Shown: piece after piece, positions 1 to 10,191 of the stretch
How positions within the stretch are numbered: the first letter of the stretch is position 1
How the letters are laid out: each line of letters starts with the position of its first letter
DNA from: Ruminiclostridium cellobioparum DSM 1351 = ATCC 15832
Lineage (GTDB): Bacteria; Bacillota; Clostridia; Acetivibrionales; DSM-1351
DNA: 64,000 nt
Reading direction: 5' to 3'
Assembly (NCBI RefSeq): GCF_000621505.1
Contig: NZ_JHYD01000024.1
Location: 62,001 to 126,000, forward strand
Position numbers and translations under genes: made by a program
Notes under the pieces: generated by a model
The model's input: the letters and a program-made list of their open reading frames with translations, nothing else
Told to the model about the DNA's origin: nothing
Databases searched by the model: none

Positions 1-1642
1 GTCCTTTTGTGATTCTGAAAATGTTGCTGCCCCCCTGTCCATAACGTGCGGTGGTACAACCCACTATGGTAGCTATACCTCTGATATTGCCGTTGGCTAT
101 CTGCTCTATAAGGGGGTCAAAGCTTCCGCCAAGGGCATTTCTGACCGACTCGGTGCTGAAACCCACCATACAGTCGGAGGTGTGGGGCGGAATATAAGTT
201 TTACGGTTCTCGGACTTTCTTTGTTTAAAGGCGTCTATGGCCATTTCAAGAGCTTTTTCAGCCTGCTCCTTCATCTTTTCAGGCACAAAATCAAGAGCTT
301 CGGTGCCCTGGAGACGGATGACGGGATGTGTGCTGAGGAGCTTGGTTCCGAAACGTTTTGCATACAGAGGCATGGTGGGGACGGTACAGTTGTAGTCAAA
401 CATGAACATGTCCACAACGCCTGTTGCAAGCAGGTATTCCTGCGAAAGCCATTCACCCTCCTGACCGCCGTAGCCCTTCTGGTTGTGGGTGCCGTCATAA
501 TTGATGAGCTGCTGACCTTCGCAAACATGCCCCAGAATCTGTATCCCGTCGGCTCCGGCGGCTTTGGCCTTCTGCTGCCATTCGCCGGTGGAGGCCAGAT
601 CAATGGCGACATGTGCCAGCAAAGGCATATGCCCGTTGGTTACCACATTGATCATTCCTTCCTTCAACAGGCCCATATTCTGTTTTTTCATGGCAATTTC
701 CTGAGTGCCCATCAGGATTTCCTGGATTATATCCAGGAGGAAGAGGCCCTGGTACTCATTTGCAACTCCAAGTCTGACACTGTTGAGCAGGAATTCCACC
801 GGATCGGAGGTGAAGTTGGTCATGCAGCGCGTCTGGGCATATGCCACTTCACTGTAGCCGCCGCCCGGGAAGAGGCCAAGCTGCTTCCACAGTTCCTTGC
901 GTTTTGCGGGCGCGAAGGCTTCAACTGTTTTTGAAGGTATGTGAAAAGGTGAATGTATGTCGTCAATGACCCACTGGGCAAAATCTACCGCAAGCTTTTC
1001 CAGGGGTACGTTTATGTTCAGGCCTGCCATGTCGGCATATTTTTTCAACTTTTCAGGATCTCTGAGCCTGAGTCCGCTCTCGGGGTGCTCACCGGCCGCC
1101 TTCAAGGTCCTGGCGGCCTGATGGCAGTGGAATATATTGGCGGAGGTTCCGATGGTGACATGACGGTATACAAAATTTCTTGAAACCATGGTGTGTGCGT
1201 CCACGCCGCAGGTTCCCCTCGGAACCTTGTCGTTTATACGGCAGGGCCCGTTGGCACAAAGCTGGCAGGACAGGCCCTCAATACAGAATTTACACTGGAT
1301 GGGCTGCTGTTGGCTGAACCTGTCGAACACATTTGTCATTCCTGCATCATGAACTACCTGGTACATCTCTCTCATTGCAGGGTCGATTATAACATTCAGT
1401 GGATAGCCTTCCTTTGACTGATCATTCTTTTGGATATGTTCTCTCTGCCAATTGTGAACGTCCTCCATGGCCGGAGACTTTTGAATTTTGTCGTAATCCA
1501 CCTGTATGCGGTTATGAATATGGGTGTGGGTATTGGGATCGTTTGAGTGCTCATTTGTAAGCTTTGTTCCGAAGGTGGTATTATCGCCGCGCATGGTACC
1601 TGCGCTGCGCTGATAGGATTTTTCTATATCTTTATCGGACAT
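1..1642 (-). CDS. cooS: Anaerobic Ni carbon monoxide dehydrogenase catalytic subunit, 3' end cut by window edge
   Basis: Read on the minus strand from ATG at 1642 (AGGAGGAGT about 8 bases upstream), the frame stays open to the window edge: 547 codons, lacking roughly the last 80-100 residues of the family. CODH interconverts CO and CO2 at a Ni-Fe-S C-cluster in the cytoplasm. Near residue 110 the cysteine run CKFC-x4-SCQLC-x3-PC supplies the D/B Fe-S clusters. Further on are GHMPLL (C-cluster His), HVCEG and YNCTVP (cluster Cys) and VGCTT. The usual double Cys of the GICCTGNE region is reduced to one, and there is an N-terminal extension of about 60 residues, so this is a divergent clade rather than a classical acetogen CooS. 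No acs genes are visible. The family call is firm; whether it oxidises CO is inferred. Confidence 0.9.
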   Translation of the reverse strand, partial: MSDKDIEKSYQRSAGTMRGDNTTFGTKLTNEHSNDPNTHTHIHNRIQVDYDKIQKSPAMEDVHNWQREHIQKNDQSKEGYPLNVIIDPAMREMYQVVHDAGMTNVFDRFSQQQPIQCKFCIEGLSCQLCANGPCRINDKVPRGTCGVDAHTMVSRNFVYRHVTIGTSANIFHCHQAARTLKAAGEHPESGLRLRDPEKLKKYADMAGLNINVPLEKLAVDFAQWVIDDIHSPFHIPSKTVEAFAPAKRKELWKQLGLFPGGGYSEVAYAQTRCMTNFTSDPVEFLLNSVRLGVANEYQGLFLLDIIQEILMGTQEIAMKKQNMGLLKEGMINVVTNGHMPLLAHVAIDLASTGEWQQKAKAAGADGIQILGHVCEGQQLINYDGTHNQKGYGGQEGEWLSQEYLLATGVVDMFMFDYNCTVPTMPLYAKRFGTKLLSTHPVIRLQGTEALDFVPEKMKEQAEKALEMAIDAFKQRKSENRKTYIPPHTSDCMVGFSTESVRNALGGSFDPLIEQIANGNIRGIATIVGCTTARYGQGGSNIFRITKG

Positions 1643-1696
1643 AATGCATACTCCTCCTAAAATATTATTTATTCTATATTTTTACTCTTTTAGCCG

Positions 1697-1725
1697 ATTA
1701 TATTCTGCGACATTTATGAAGTCAG
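1697..1725 (-). promoter_or_regulatory. Putative promoter of cooS
   Basis: On the minus strand, CTGACT (1720-1725), a 17-base spacer and TATAAT (1697-1702) lie about 55 bases upstream of the cooS start. Confidence 0.5.
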
Positions 1726-1740
1726 AGATGCTAAAATCAA

Positions 1741-1771
1741 TACTAATTTTTTACCCTATAAAAAATTAGTA
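1741..1771. promoter_or_regulatory. 13-bp palindrome between divergent cooS and sensor kinase
   Basis: TACTAATTTTTTA (1741-1753) is repeated as its exact reverse complement at 1759-1771. It lies upstream of the cooS -35 and about 64 bases upstream of the kinase -35, so it could be an operator or part of a hairpin. No regulator is identifiable from it. Confidence 0.4.
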
Positions 1772-1834
1772 AATTATGTTTATTACTGTTTTATTTTGTA
1801 TATAAAAGGGAATAAAATAATTAATCAAAACCAC

Positions 1835-1862
1835 TTGCATAAGTTCTTGTATTCTATATAAT
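1835..1862 (+). promoter_or_regulatory. Putative promoter of the sensor kinase
   Basis: TTGCAT (1835-1840), a 16-base spacer and TATAAT (1857-1862) lie 36 bases before the TTG start at 1899. Confidence 0.5.
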
Positions 1863-1898
1863 AATTAAATAAATCCAGCGGGAGGGAGTGCTATTTTC

Positions 1899-4280
1899 TT
1901 GGATGTAAAAAGGAGTTTTGGTATAGGGCTTAAACTTTTGATATTTACTTTTTTGACACTTTTTATTCTTCCCGGATTCAGTACATATGCAAATAATCTA
2001 AATAAAAAAAATATACTGATCATAAATTCATATTCGGAAGGCTTATCCTGGACCAAGAATGAGAGCGACGGAATTTTGGACACACTTGAGGAAGCCGGCG
2101 AAATGTTTGATATATCCGTAGAATATATGGATTGGAAGACCTATCCCTCAGGGGAGAATCTGAAATATCTGCATAATTATATGAAGTATAAATATTATCA
2201 AAGGAAAATTGACGTGATTATTTCCACTGATGATGCCGCTCTTAAATTTGCACTGGATAACAGGGCCGAGCTGTTTGACAATGCGCCAGTTGTTTTCTGC
2301 GGTGTAAACCCCGAAGGAGTCAGAGTCCTGACTTCCGGAAAGGAAAACATAACGGGAGTGGCCGAGAAAGTGGATGCTGAGGGTACGATCAAAGCGGCTC
2401 TGGGAATCAATCCTGAATTAAAGGAGATTTACGTGGTTTTCGATAATTCTGAAAGCGGTATTTCAACCTGGGAATTGATAAACAAAGCAGCCGCTGAAGT
2501 TTGTCCATATATAAGACTGGTGCCGTTAAACTCCGGAAATTACACAGCCATACTCAATAGAGCCGGAGATGTGGGCAAGGATGGAATAATACTTATGACC
2601 ACCTATTACAGCGATACCGACGGCAATACCTTAGGCTTTGAAAAATTTACCGAAATGGTATGCCAGGCCAGTAAAGTTCCGGTATATCATCTCTATGAAT
2701 TCGGACTGGGTCACGGTGTTGCGGGCGGAAGTATGCTCAGCGGACGGGTTCAGGGCGAGCTTGCAGGAAAAATGGCTCTGAGGGTGCTGAACGGGGAGAA
2801 TATTTCGGATATTCCGGTTTACATGGACAAAACAACTCAGTACATGTTTGATTATAAAGTACTTGGTTTGTTTAATATCAAAACAAGCCTTGTTCCACGC
2901 CGAAGCATAATAATTAACAACCCTTATTCGGTATTCAGTGAATATAAAAATTTTTTTATATCAGCCTCAATAATAATAGTGCTGCTGAGCGGTTTTATTA
3001 TAATATTGCTGTTTTATCTCAGAAGGATCAATAAAATAAAGCGGGAGCTGGCCGACAGCAATTCGGAATTATCGCAGTTGTACGAAGAGTTGACAGCCTC
3101 CGACGAAGAACTCAGGATACAGTATGATGAGCTGACTGAAATGCAGAAAAACCTGGTTCAGAGTGAAACCCGGTACAGGCAGTTATATGAAAAGATGCTC
3201 AATGGTTACGTTGTATTTGAGCCTGTTCTGGACCGGGAGAATAAAATTCAGGATATAAGATTCATTGAATACAACCAGAGTTATTTGCAGCAGATGAAAG
3301 CCAGTGTTTCTATTAGCCTGGGTCAGACCTGGACCGAGGTTTTCGGAACTGTAAACCGCAATCAGCCGGTATACCTGAGAGTCTTACTGACCGGAGAGAC
3401 AGAACAGTTTGAGGCCCATGATGCCAAAAATAATCAATTCTTTCTTGTCAATGCTTTTAAATTGAATGAGAACCAGATAGGAGTGGTATTTGAGAACATA
3501 ACCAATTATAAATCGGCAATAAGGGAAATCCGCAAATTGAATGAGGAGCTGGAAGAGAGAGTCCAGGAGAGGACACAGGAGCTTCAGTCGGCAGTTTCAC
3601 AGCTGGAGTCCTTTACCTATACCGTGTCCCATGATCTGAAATCACCTCTGAGAGCTGTGGACAGCTATATCAGAATCATTATGGAGGATTACGGGAGGAC
3701 AATAAACAGAGATGCAGCCGGAATGCTCACAAGTGTAAGGAATATATCCAAAGAAATGATGGAGATGATAAATAAATTACTCCTGTATACAACTGCCTCA
3801 AGATCGGAACTGAATTTCGAAGAGGTCAACTCGGAAGATTTATTCCTGGCCTGTTTTAATGAAATGAAAGCAGCATACCCCGACAGGAATATAGACCTGA
3901 TCATTGAAACCGGACTTCCCAATGTAACGGCCGACAGAATCCTTCTGAAACAGGTAATAAATAATATATTGTCAAATGCCTTCAAATTTACGAAAGGTCG
4001 TGAAAAGGCACAAATCAGAATAGGCTCTGCGCTGACTGAGAAAGAGTATACATTTTATGTAAGGGATAATGGAATTGGTTTTGATATGAGCTATTCAGGC
4101 AAGCTCTATGGCATTTTTCAAAGACTTCATACCAGTGATGAATTTGAGGGCTCGGGGATCGGTCTGGTCACTATAAAGAAAATAATTGAAAAACATGGAG
4201 GAAGCACCTGGATAGAGGGAACACAGGGAGTTGGGGCAACAATTTATTTTACCCTTCCTTATATTGAAAAAAATGCTTGA
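1899..4280 (+). CDS. Membrane sensor histidine kinase with extracytoplasmic ABC substrate-binding-type sensor domain
   Basis: Protein of 793 residues. The start is TTG 1899, set by GGAGGGAG eight bases upstream. Residues 1-30 form a signal/anchor segment. Residues 35-335 resemble the ABC_sub_bind periplasmic-binding fold (NILIINSY near the start, VDVIIS-type strand, VVFCGV). A transmembrane helix at about 350-375 leads to a coiled coil, a PAS-like domain (430-545), a HisKA dimerisation helix with VSHDLKSPL (phospho-acceptor His578) and a HATPase domain (NNILSNAFKF N-box, DNGIGF, GSGIGL). It should autophosphorylate in response to a small extracellular ligand. The response regulator starts 44 bases downstream and is its likely partner. 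The ligand is unknown. Confidence 0.88.
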   Translation: MDVKRSFGIGLKLLIFTFLTLFILPGFSTYANNLNKKNILIINSYSEGLSWTKNESDGILDTLEEAGEMFDISVEYMDWKTYPSGENLKYLHNYMKYKYYQRKIDVIISTDDAALKFALDNRAELFDNAPVVFCGVNPEGVRVLTSGKENITGVAEKVDAEGTIKAALGINPELKEIYVVFDNSESGISTWELINKAAAEVCPYIRLVPLNSGNYTAILNRAGDVGKDGIILMTTYYSDTDGNTLGFEKFTEMVCQASKVPVYHLYEFGLGHGVAGGSMLSGRVQGELAGKMALRVLNGENISDIPVYMDKTTQYMFDYKVLGLFNIKTSLVPRRSIIINNPYSVFSEYKNFFISASIIIVLLSGFIIILLFYLRRINKIKRELADSNSELSQLYEELTASDEELRIQYDELTEMQKNLVQSETRYRQLYEKMLNGYVVFEPVLDRENKIQDIRFIEYNQSYLQQMKASVSISLGQTWTEVFGTVNRNQPVYLRVLLTGETEQFEAHDAKNNQFFLVNAFKLNENQIGVVFENITNYKSAIREIRKLNEELEERVQERTQELQSAVSQLESFTYTVSHDLKSPLRAVDSYIRIIMEDYGRTINRDAAGMLTSVRNISKEMMEMINKLLLYTTASRSELNFEEVNSEDLFLACFNEMKAAYPDRNIDLIIETGLPNVTADRILLKQVINNILSNAFKFTKGREKAQIRIGSALTEKEYTFYVRDNGIGFDMSYSGKLYGIFQRLHTSDEFEGSGIGLVTIKKIIEKHGGSTWIEGTQGVGATIYFTLPYIEKNA

Positions 4281-4323
4281 AAATACGGCGTCATACAATG
4301 TACTTGTCGAGGAGGTAGGATAT

Positions 4324-5412
4324 TTGCTAAAGGTTATGCTTGTGGATGATATGGATGTGGTGAGGCTGGAATTAAAACGGATGCATGTTTGGGGTGAAAA
4401 ATCAGGCTTTGCTGTTGTTGATGAAGCAAAAAATGGTGAAGAGGCCCTTGAAAAACTTCAAAGAAACAAAGCAGATCTGGTGATTACAGATATAAAAATG
4501 CCAAAAATAGACGGAATGGAATTGTTAAGTAAAATTGTCGCGCAAAATCTATGCCCCTGTGTTGTCCTGCTGAGTGATTTCAGTGAATTCAGCTATGCCA
4601 GACAGGGTTTAATCCTGGGGGCATTTGATTTTTTGGCCAAACCGGCCAATGCCGAAGAGCTGGAAAAATTACTTGAAAGAGCTCATGAACATATAGTCAG
4701 TAAGCAGCGTGAGACAGAGCGGGTTAAAAAACTTGAAGAGGTATTCAAAGAAAAAACCGAAGAATTTTTCCACGAGGCCGACATAGATGAAATCGCCGAA
4801 CTGATTCAAAGCAGGGACAGCAAAGCGGCTGAAAAGATCAGACATATTATGGAAAGAATCGGGGCGGGTCTGGACTATGACACAATGAAGGTCGAGGGCG
4901 TGATGAAAAAAGGTGTTCCCCAGGTAATCGAAGCAATTCTCGATACGAATGGCTGGTTTGAAAAATATATTGACGTAGCTGAACTGGGCATAGTTAACAT
5001 ACACCGGTTTGATGATTTTGATGAAATACTGGATTTTATAATGAAGGATGTCGGCAGGATTATTGCTGTTTTTAACACTTTGCAATTGGGGTATCCGGAA
5101 AAGGGAATTGTCTGGGAAGTCTGCAACTATGTACTCCGGAATATTGACAATGGGCTTTCCCTGCAAACCGTCTCTGAGAATCTATACGTGAACAGAACCT
5201 ATATAAGTGAGGTATTCAGGCAGAAAACAGGCCTGTCCTTCATTGAATACCTTACCAGGGTTAAAATTGAAAGAGGAAAGCAGCTGATGGGCAAGGGGTT
5301 AAAGTCCTATGAGGCAGCCGAGACACTGGGGTTTAAAGATGCTGAGTATTTTGGAAAGTTATTTAAAAAGCATACCGGCAAATCTTTATCTGAATTTCGC
5401 CACAAAAAGTAA
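4324..5412 (+). CDS. Response regulator, receiver plus AraC-type DNA-binding domain
   Basis: A 363-residue protein. The reading frame is open further upstream, but GGAGGTAGGA at 4311-4320 points to TTG 4324, which also avoids overlap with the kinase. The receiver domain (about 1-120) has the acidic pair VDD, phospho-acceptor Asp56 in ITDIKMP and the conserved Lys in LAKPA. A helical linker follows, then two AraC helix-turn-helix motifs in the last 100 residues (LSLQTVSENLYVNRTYISEV and AETLGFKDAEYFGKLFKK). This YesN-like architecture often controls nearby transport or carbohydrate genes. It is expected to act with the upstream kinase; its target genes cannot be seen. Confidence 0.9.
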   Translation: MLKVMLVDDMDVVRLELKRMHVWGEKSGFAVVDEAKNGEEALEKLQRNKADLVITDIKMPKIDGMELLSKIVAQNLCPCVVLLSDFSEFSYARQGLILGAFDFLAKPANAEELEKLLERAHEHIVSKQRETERVKKLEEVFKEKTEEFFHEADIDEIAELIQSRDSKAAEKIRHIMERIGAGLDYDTMKVEGVMKKGVPQVIEAILDTNGWFEKYIDVAELGIVNIHRFDDFDEILDFIMKDVGRIIAVFNTLQLGYPEKGIVWEVCNYVLRNIDNGLSLQTVSENLYVNRTYISEVFRQKTGLSFIEYLTRVKIERGKQLMGKGLKSYEAAETLGFKDAEYFGKLFKKHTGKSLSEFRHKK

Positions 5413-5588
5413 AAATTCTACAAAAACCGAAAAAATTCGGGGTAAATTCTAACATATTTCTGTTCTGGTTCAAAGGATAAACTTGTATTATTGGAATATA
5501 AATACAGGTTTATCCTTATTTGTTTTTCAAGGATAATAGTGGTTTGCAATATCTTAATTCATAAACTGCCGGCAGTTGAATTTTTTCA

Positions 5589-5628
5589 CCGGACAATATG
5601 CGTTTTAGATGTGACGGACCGCTGGAGC
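5589..5628 (+). promoter_or_regulatory. Leader motif shared with the GH18/LRR gene
   Basis: About 40 bases beginning CCGGACAATATGCG match 58445-58485 at roughly 33 of 41 positions, with one single-base gap. At the second site the 5' part is a good SigD -10 element; here the -10 is degraded and I find no TAAA box at the right distance. The rest of 5413-5666 shows no gene. Confidence 0.35.
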
Positions 5629-5666
5629 AAGGGCTTCCATAGTAATATCAGGATGGGGGGAGAAGG

Positions 5667-7727
5667 TTGTTTTCTGGCAAACCGGATAAAATTACATTAA
5701 AAATTACGGCTATTTATTTGTTGATAGGGGCTGCATGGATACTTTTATCTGATAAGGTACTGAACTTTCTGGTAAAAGATTTGGAATTGGTAACCGTTTT
5801 CAGTTTAATCAAGGGTTGTTTGTATGTTGTTATTTCAGGTTTACTGATATATTTTCTTATAAACAAATCCATAAATCAAATAAAGGAAACAGAGGCTGAT
5901 TTAAAGCAAAGCTGTAATGATTTCTCAGATGCCAACATAAAGCTTGAAAAGGCAAACCGGCAGCTGGCAGAGTCACAAAAGGAGCTGGAAGAGCAGTACC
6001 AGCAAATACTGATTGATCAAAAGAAGATCCAGGAAAGTGAAGAACGGTACAGATTTATATCTGAAGCGACAAATGATGCCATTTGGCAGGAAGTGAACGG
6101 TGTAACTACTTTCTCCGACAGATGGTATCAGATTACGGGTTACAGCATATCCGACATTGAGGAGGCGGAGGGGGGCTGGGAGAGCTTTATCCATCCGGAA
6201 GACAGGGCTTTGGTCAGAGACAGGATGCTGATCCACAAGAGCTGTAAAACTCCTTATTTCAATTGTGAATACCGTTTCAGGAGGAAGGACGGAAAGTATA
6301 TTTGGATTTATGCAAGGGGGAGAGCCTACTTTAATGCAAAAGGGGAGTTTTGCCACATGGCCGGCTCTTATACCGATATAACGGAGTTGAAGGAATATGA
6401 ACACAGGCTGCACCACCAGGCATATCATGATCAGCTTACGGGCTTAAAAAACAGATTTGCACTGAATGAAAAATTGAATTCTCTTATTAACGAAAGCAGA
6501 GATAAAAAGTTTGCCTTGATTTATATAGATATAGACAATTTCAAGTATGTAAATGACACAATGGGGCATAGATTTGGAGATCTCCTGCTGATGCAGATAA
6601 GTGACAGACTTTTGGGAAACGAGATTTCAAATTCAACAGTATACAGGATCGGCGGAGATGAATTTTTAATCCTGGTTGAAAAATATTATAAAAAAGAAAA
6701 TCTGGAAAGAATAGCTGTCAATATTCTTAAGGCATTCAAGCCCTGCTTTGTGGTCGGTGACTTAAATACCTATACCACCATCAGCATTGGCGTATCCACC
6801 TATCCCGAACACGGAAATGAAACCGATGAATTACTTAAGAGTGCTGATATTGCAGTATACAAAGCAAAGGAGGGGGGCAGAAACAGGATAGTTTTTTTTA
6901 ATACTCCCATGAACGAAGAAATAACTGAAAGAATGACAATAGAGAAACATCTTAGAAATGCCCTGGACAATAATGAATTTGAATTACACTATCAACCGCA
7001 GCTGGATATAAAACGCAGCGCGATTTCAGGCTTTGAGGCGCTGATGCGCTGGAAAAATCCTGAACTGGGCTCTGTGCCTCCAATGAAGTTTATCGGTATT
7101 GCCGAGGCAACACATTTGATAATACCGATTGGAGAGTGGGTGCTCAGGGAAGCCTGCAGATTTCTGTGCAAGCTTGAGAAAGCGGGCTACAATGGCTTTA
7201 ATATTGCGGTAAACATATCCATGCTCCAACTGCTGCAGGACGATTTTGCCCATATGGTCATGGATATCATAGACTCTTTTGGGTTGAATCCCAAACAGAT
7301 CGAGCTTGAAATAACCGAGTCCATATTGATGGAATCATACGAGGTAATTGCAGGAAAGCTTAAATTGCTGCGTGCAAGGGGGATCAACATCGCGCTGGAT
7401 GACTTCGGGAAGGGATACTCCTCCCTGAATTATCTGAAGAACCTGCCAATAACAACTTTAAAAGTGGACAAGTCCTTTATAGATACAATATCAAATACCG
7501 GCAATGATAAATCTCTTACAGACCTGATTGTAAAAATAGGGCGGTCCATGGACTTGTGCGTGGTGGCTGAAGGTGTCGAGACACAGGAGCAAATGGATTA
7601 CCTTATCAAACATAAATGCCACAAAATACAGGGCTACCTCGTGGGCAAACCCATGCAGGAAGCAGATATCACGAAAAAGATCGAGGAACAGAATAAAATT
7701 GCTTTTCAGGAGGTTTCAAATCTATGA
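5667..7727 (+). CDS. Membrane PAS-GGDEF-EAL cyclic-di-GMP turnover protein
   Basis: Protein of 686 residues. The N-terminus carries two hydrophobic segments (about 10-65), followed by a coiled coil and a PAS domain with a PAC-like end (about 130-245). The GGDEF domain (250-415) has an intact GGDEF signature in [10 protein letters not shown], so diguanylate cyclase activity is possible. The EAL domain (425-675) has FEALMRW, the metal-binding NISMLQL and [10 protein letters not shown], and the terminal QGYLVGKP, so phosphodiesterase activity is also possible. The TTG start at 5667 directly follows a purine-rich GGGGGGAGAAGG, so the exact start is uncertain. The gene ends in a 4-base overlap with the following chemoreceptor, implying translational coupling. 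Confidence 0.9.
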   Translation: MFSGKPDKITLKITAIYLLIGAAWILLSDKVLNFLVKDLELVTVFSLIKGCLYVVISGLLIYFLINKSINQIKETEADLKQSCNDFSDANIKLEKANRQLAESQKELEEQYQQILIDQKKIQESEERYRFISEATNDAIWQEVNGVTTFSDRWYQITGYSISDIEEAEGGWESFIHPEDRALVRDRMLIHKSCKTPYFNCEYRFRRKDGKYIWIYARGRAYFNAKGEFCHMAGSYTDITELKEYEHRLHHQAYHDQLTGLKNRFALNEKLNSLINESRDKKFALIYIDIDNFKYVNDTMGHRFGDLLLMQISDRLLGNEISNSTVYRIGGDEFLILVEKYYKKENLERIAVNILKAFKPCFVVGDLNTYTTISIGVSTYPEHGNETDELLKSADIAVYKAKEGGRNRIVFFNTPMNEEITERMTIEKHLRNALDNNEFELHYQPQLDIKRSAISGFEALMRWKNPELGSVPPMKFIGIAEATHLIIPIGEWVLREACRFLCKLEKAGYNGFNIAVNISMLQLLQDDFAHMVMDIIDSFGLNPKQIELEITESILMESYEVIAGKLKLLRARGINIALDDFGKGYSSLNYLKNLPITTLKVDKSFIDTISNTGNDKSLTDLIVKIGRSMDLCVVAEGVETQEQMDYLIKHKCHKIQGYLVGKPMQEADITKKIEEQNKIAFQEVSNL

Positions 7728-9751
7728 AATTAAGGGTTAAATTGTCTATTGCAATGATTACAATGATGCTGTTGACAATAGCGATTATGGGGACTATAGC
7801 TCTGTTAAAGTCCACGGGTACTATCAGTGATATTACACGGTCTTCCATGACAGAAATAAACCAGCAGGATGCAACCATCATCCGTTCAATGATTGATAAG
7901 GAAAAACGGAATATTCAGTTGGTGGCCGATCAGGAGGAAGTCAAAGAGATACTTGCAAAATCAAAAAATGGTGAAGTATTCACTGATATACAGGCGGATT
8001 TTGGTTTGAAACTTCAACAGATGGTTAAAGATGCAGGAAATATTGAACACATTTTTATTGTTAATACACGGGGGATTATTTGTGCCGACAGTGATTCAAA
8101 ACTGCTTGGGACAGACATTAATGACAGAAATTACACAAAAAATGCATTGACTTCCGGTCAGCCTGTAATCAGTGAAAATCTTAAATCCAAGTCAACAGGT
8201 GCATATATAGTGGTTTTTGTTTATCCGGTAAAGGTTGATGGGCAGCTTGCAGGTTTTGCAGCAGCAGCTGTGAATACCGACAGCATGGTAAGGTATTTAA
8301 CCGATACCCGTATACTTGATACTGATTCAAGCTATTCATATCTGGTGGATGAAATGGGAAATATGCTGTATCATCCCGACAAGGAAAAAATCGGCAAACC
8401 GGTTGAGAATGAACAGATAAATGCCGTTGTGCAAAGAATAAAGAAAGGAGAGACGGTAGAGCCGGATGTAGTTCAATACAATTATAAGGGAAAATTGAAA
8501 CAGGCCGCCTACAGGGTGATAAGCGAGACCAAATGGACTGTCATTGTAACAGGTGATATTGGTGACATAATGGCACCTGTAAACAGCATGATATATTATA
8601 TACTTGCCGCAGGCGGGATTTTGGTGTTATTGTCTCTGCTCTCAGGGTTTTTGATAGCCACCAGGATATCCAACCCAATCATAAAACTTACCCGGCTTAT
8701 AAATAAAACCGCAGATCTGGATTTAAAATATGATGATAAATATGAATATCTTATCAAGAACAGGGATGAGACAGGAATTATCGCAAAGGCCACATTCACA
8801 ACCCGCCAGGTGCTGAGGGAAATGGCCGGAAAGCTCCACGACGTATCACAGGTTGTAATGGAAAATGCCGAGAAGATGGAAAACCTGTCAAACAACATTC
8901 AGGAAAATGCCCATGACAATTCTGCAACAACGGAGCAATTGTCGGCAGGGATGGAGCAAACGGCAGCCTCCTCAGAAGAAATAACGGCTACAACCGGAGA
9001 AATTGATTCCAGTGTCGGTGCAATCGCTCAAAGGGTCAAAGACGGAGCGGAAAAATCCGGACAGATAACAGAAAGAGCGAATACCCTGAGACTGGATGCA
9101 ATGGAGTCTGCAAAAAATGCCAGGGAAATCTATGAAAATGTTAAAACCAAAATGGAAAATGCCATACAGGAATCAAACACAATTACCCAGATAAGTTTAT
9201 TGGCCGAGACCATACTCTCAATTACGGCTCAGACAAATCTTCTGGCTTTGAATGCGGCAATTGAGGCTGCAAGGGCCGGAGAGGCAGGAAAGGGTTTTGC
9301 GGTTGTGGCCGATGAAATAAGAAAATTGGCCGAGGAATCCTCAAAAACAGCGGCCGGTATTCAGGGAATTGTAAAAAATGTCTACTCTTCAGTAGGCCAT
9401 ATGAAGGAGAATTCAGAAGCCATACTCACCTTTGTTGATAAAAATGTTCTGGCGGATTATGAAAAGCTGACAGAGGTGAGTGAGCAATACAACAGTGATG
9501 CGGAATATATCAATAACCTTATGTCGGAATTTGAACTTGCTGCAAATCAGCTTGACACTGCAGTTTCAAGCATATCCACGGCAATGAATGAAGTGGCCGC
9601 CACCATCAATGAAAGTGCCAAGGGCGTACAGGATATTGCTGAGAAAACAAACGACATAGTTGAAAAAACAATTCAGGAAACAAGGCTTGCAGATCAGAAT
9701 TCACAGGGAGCCAGAGAGTTAATGTCTCTTGTTGAGCGGTTTAAGATATAG
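7724..9751 (+). CDS. Methyl-accepting chemotaxis protein with dCache-type sensor
   Basis: 675-residue chemoreceptor. A transmembrane helix at 7-29 precedes an extracellular dCache-like ligand domain (30-275; contains FIVNTRG and the DxxxYxYLVDEMG-like strand). A second helix at about 285-305 leads to HAMP and the methyl-accepting signalling domain, with the conserved hairpin tip [18 protein letters not shown]. The ATG overlaps the stop of the GGDEF-EAL gene (ATGA), suggesting that the two proteins are made together and act in one circuit. There is no C-terminal CheR-tethering pentapeptide. The ligand is unknown. Confidence 0.93.
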   Translation: MKLRVKLSIAMITMMLLTIAIMGTIALLKSTGTISDITRSSMTEINQQDATIIRSMIDKEKRNIQLVADQEEVKEILAKSKNGEVFTDIQADFGLKLQQMVKDAGNIEHIFIVNTRGIICADSDSKLLGTDINDRNYTKNALTSGQPVISENLKSKSTGAYIVVFVYPVKVDGQLAGFAAAAVNTDSMVRYLTDTRILDTDSSYSYLVDEMGNMLYHPDKEKIGKPVENEQINAVVQRIKKGETVEPDVVQYNYKGKLKQAAYRVISETKWTVIVTGDIGDIMAPVNSMIYYILAAGGILVLLSLLSGFLIATRISNPIIKLTRLINKTADLDLKYDDKYEYLIKNRDETGIIAKATFTTRQVLREMAGKLHDVSQVVMENAEKMENLSNNIQENAHDNSATTEQLSAGMEQTAASSEEITATTGEIDSSVGAIAQRVKDGAEKSGQITERANTLRLDAMESAKNAREIYENVKTKMENAIQESNTITQISLLAETILSITAQTNLLALNAAIEAARAGEAGKGFAVVADEIRKLAEESSKTAAGIQGIVKNVYSSVGHMKENSEAILTFVDKNVLADYEKLTEVSEQYNSDAEYINNLMSEFELAANQLDTAVSSISTAMNEVAATINESAKGVQDIAEKTNDIVEKTIQETRLADQNSQGARELMSLVERFKI

Positions 9752-9762
9752 GAGTTGAATAT

Positions 9763-9924
9763 ATGATTACCGAGATAGAGAAGTTACGAAAAAAGCTTAA
9801 TGATATGGTTGAAGTTTATGACTGTGACAGCAGCGAAGTATTGGAACTCAGCAGAGAGATGGATAATTTGATCCTGGACTATCTATTGAATGAGAAGCAG
9901 GGCACTCTGGAAACAAATAAATAA
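9763..9924 (+). CDS. Spo0E-like aspartyl-phosphate phosphatase
   Basis: A 53-residue ORF from ATG 9763 with TAGGAG 8 bases upstream, starting 11 bases after the chemoreceptor stop. The peptide forms two short helices and carries the Spo0E family signature SREMDNLILDYL (S-x2-x-D-x-L-I-x-x-Y). Proteins of this family dephosphorylate Spo0A~P and delay sporulation. Its placement at the end of a cyclic-di-GMP/chemoreceptor unit suggests a link between motility signalling and the sporulation decision, which is inference. Confidence 0.8.
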   Translation: MITEIEKLRKKLNDMVEVYDCDSSEVLELSREMDNLILDYLLNEKQGTLETNK

Positions 9925-9973
9925 CCGTGTATACACAATGCAATCGGGGTGTTAAATACTTGCCTGTCATACG

Positions 9974-10002
9974 TTGACATAAAATGTTAAAAATCATATA
10001 AT
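9974..10002 (+). promoter_or_regulatory. Near-consensus SigA promoter of the chemotaxis operon
   Basis: TTGACA (9974-9979), exactly 17 bases and TATAAT (9997-10002). Transcription would begin near 10010, giving a leader of about 180 bases before cheY. Confidence 0.75.
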
Positions 10003-10096
10003 TATGATGAAATTTGTAAGAAAATATTGTAATATTATAAGAAATCTGTAATCATATTAAGAGTATTTTGTTAACTTTTTATGAAAATATCCTTTC

Positions 10097-10126
10097 CTGT
10101 ACAAATGCAGTCCATGCAATGTACAG
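10097..10126 (+). ncRNA. Hairpin in the cheY leader
   Basis: CTGTACA (10097-10103) pairs with TGTACAG (10120-10126), and TGCA pairs inside it. It is followed by the purine-rich CTGGGAGCGAGCGG. There is no U-run, so it is not a terminator. The rest of the 180-base leader shows nothing I recognise. Confidence 0.4.
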
Positions 10127-10191
10127 CCTGGGAGCGAGCGGTAATGCAGCATTCAAATGTAACTATAAAGGCATAAGGAGAGTGACAGATT

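Noticed and set aside
182-1417. Rightward open frames across 182-934, 953-1183 and 1193-1417
   Set aside because: They lie antisense to the clearly conserved cooS reading frame on the minus strand and match nothing; they are by-products of it.
5560-5620. SigD promoter upstream of the GGDEF-EAL gene
   Set aside because: The motif resembles the one at 58431 downstream of the -10, but no TAAA box lies 15 bases before a GCCGATAT-like sequence, so it is kept only as a shared motif.
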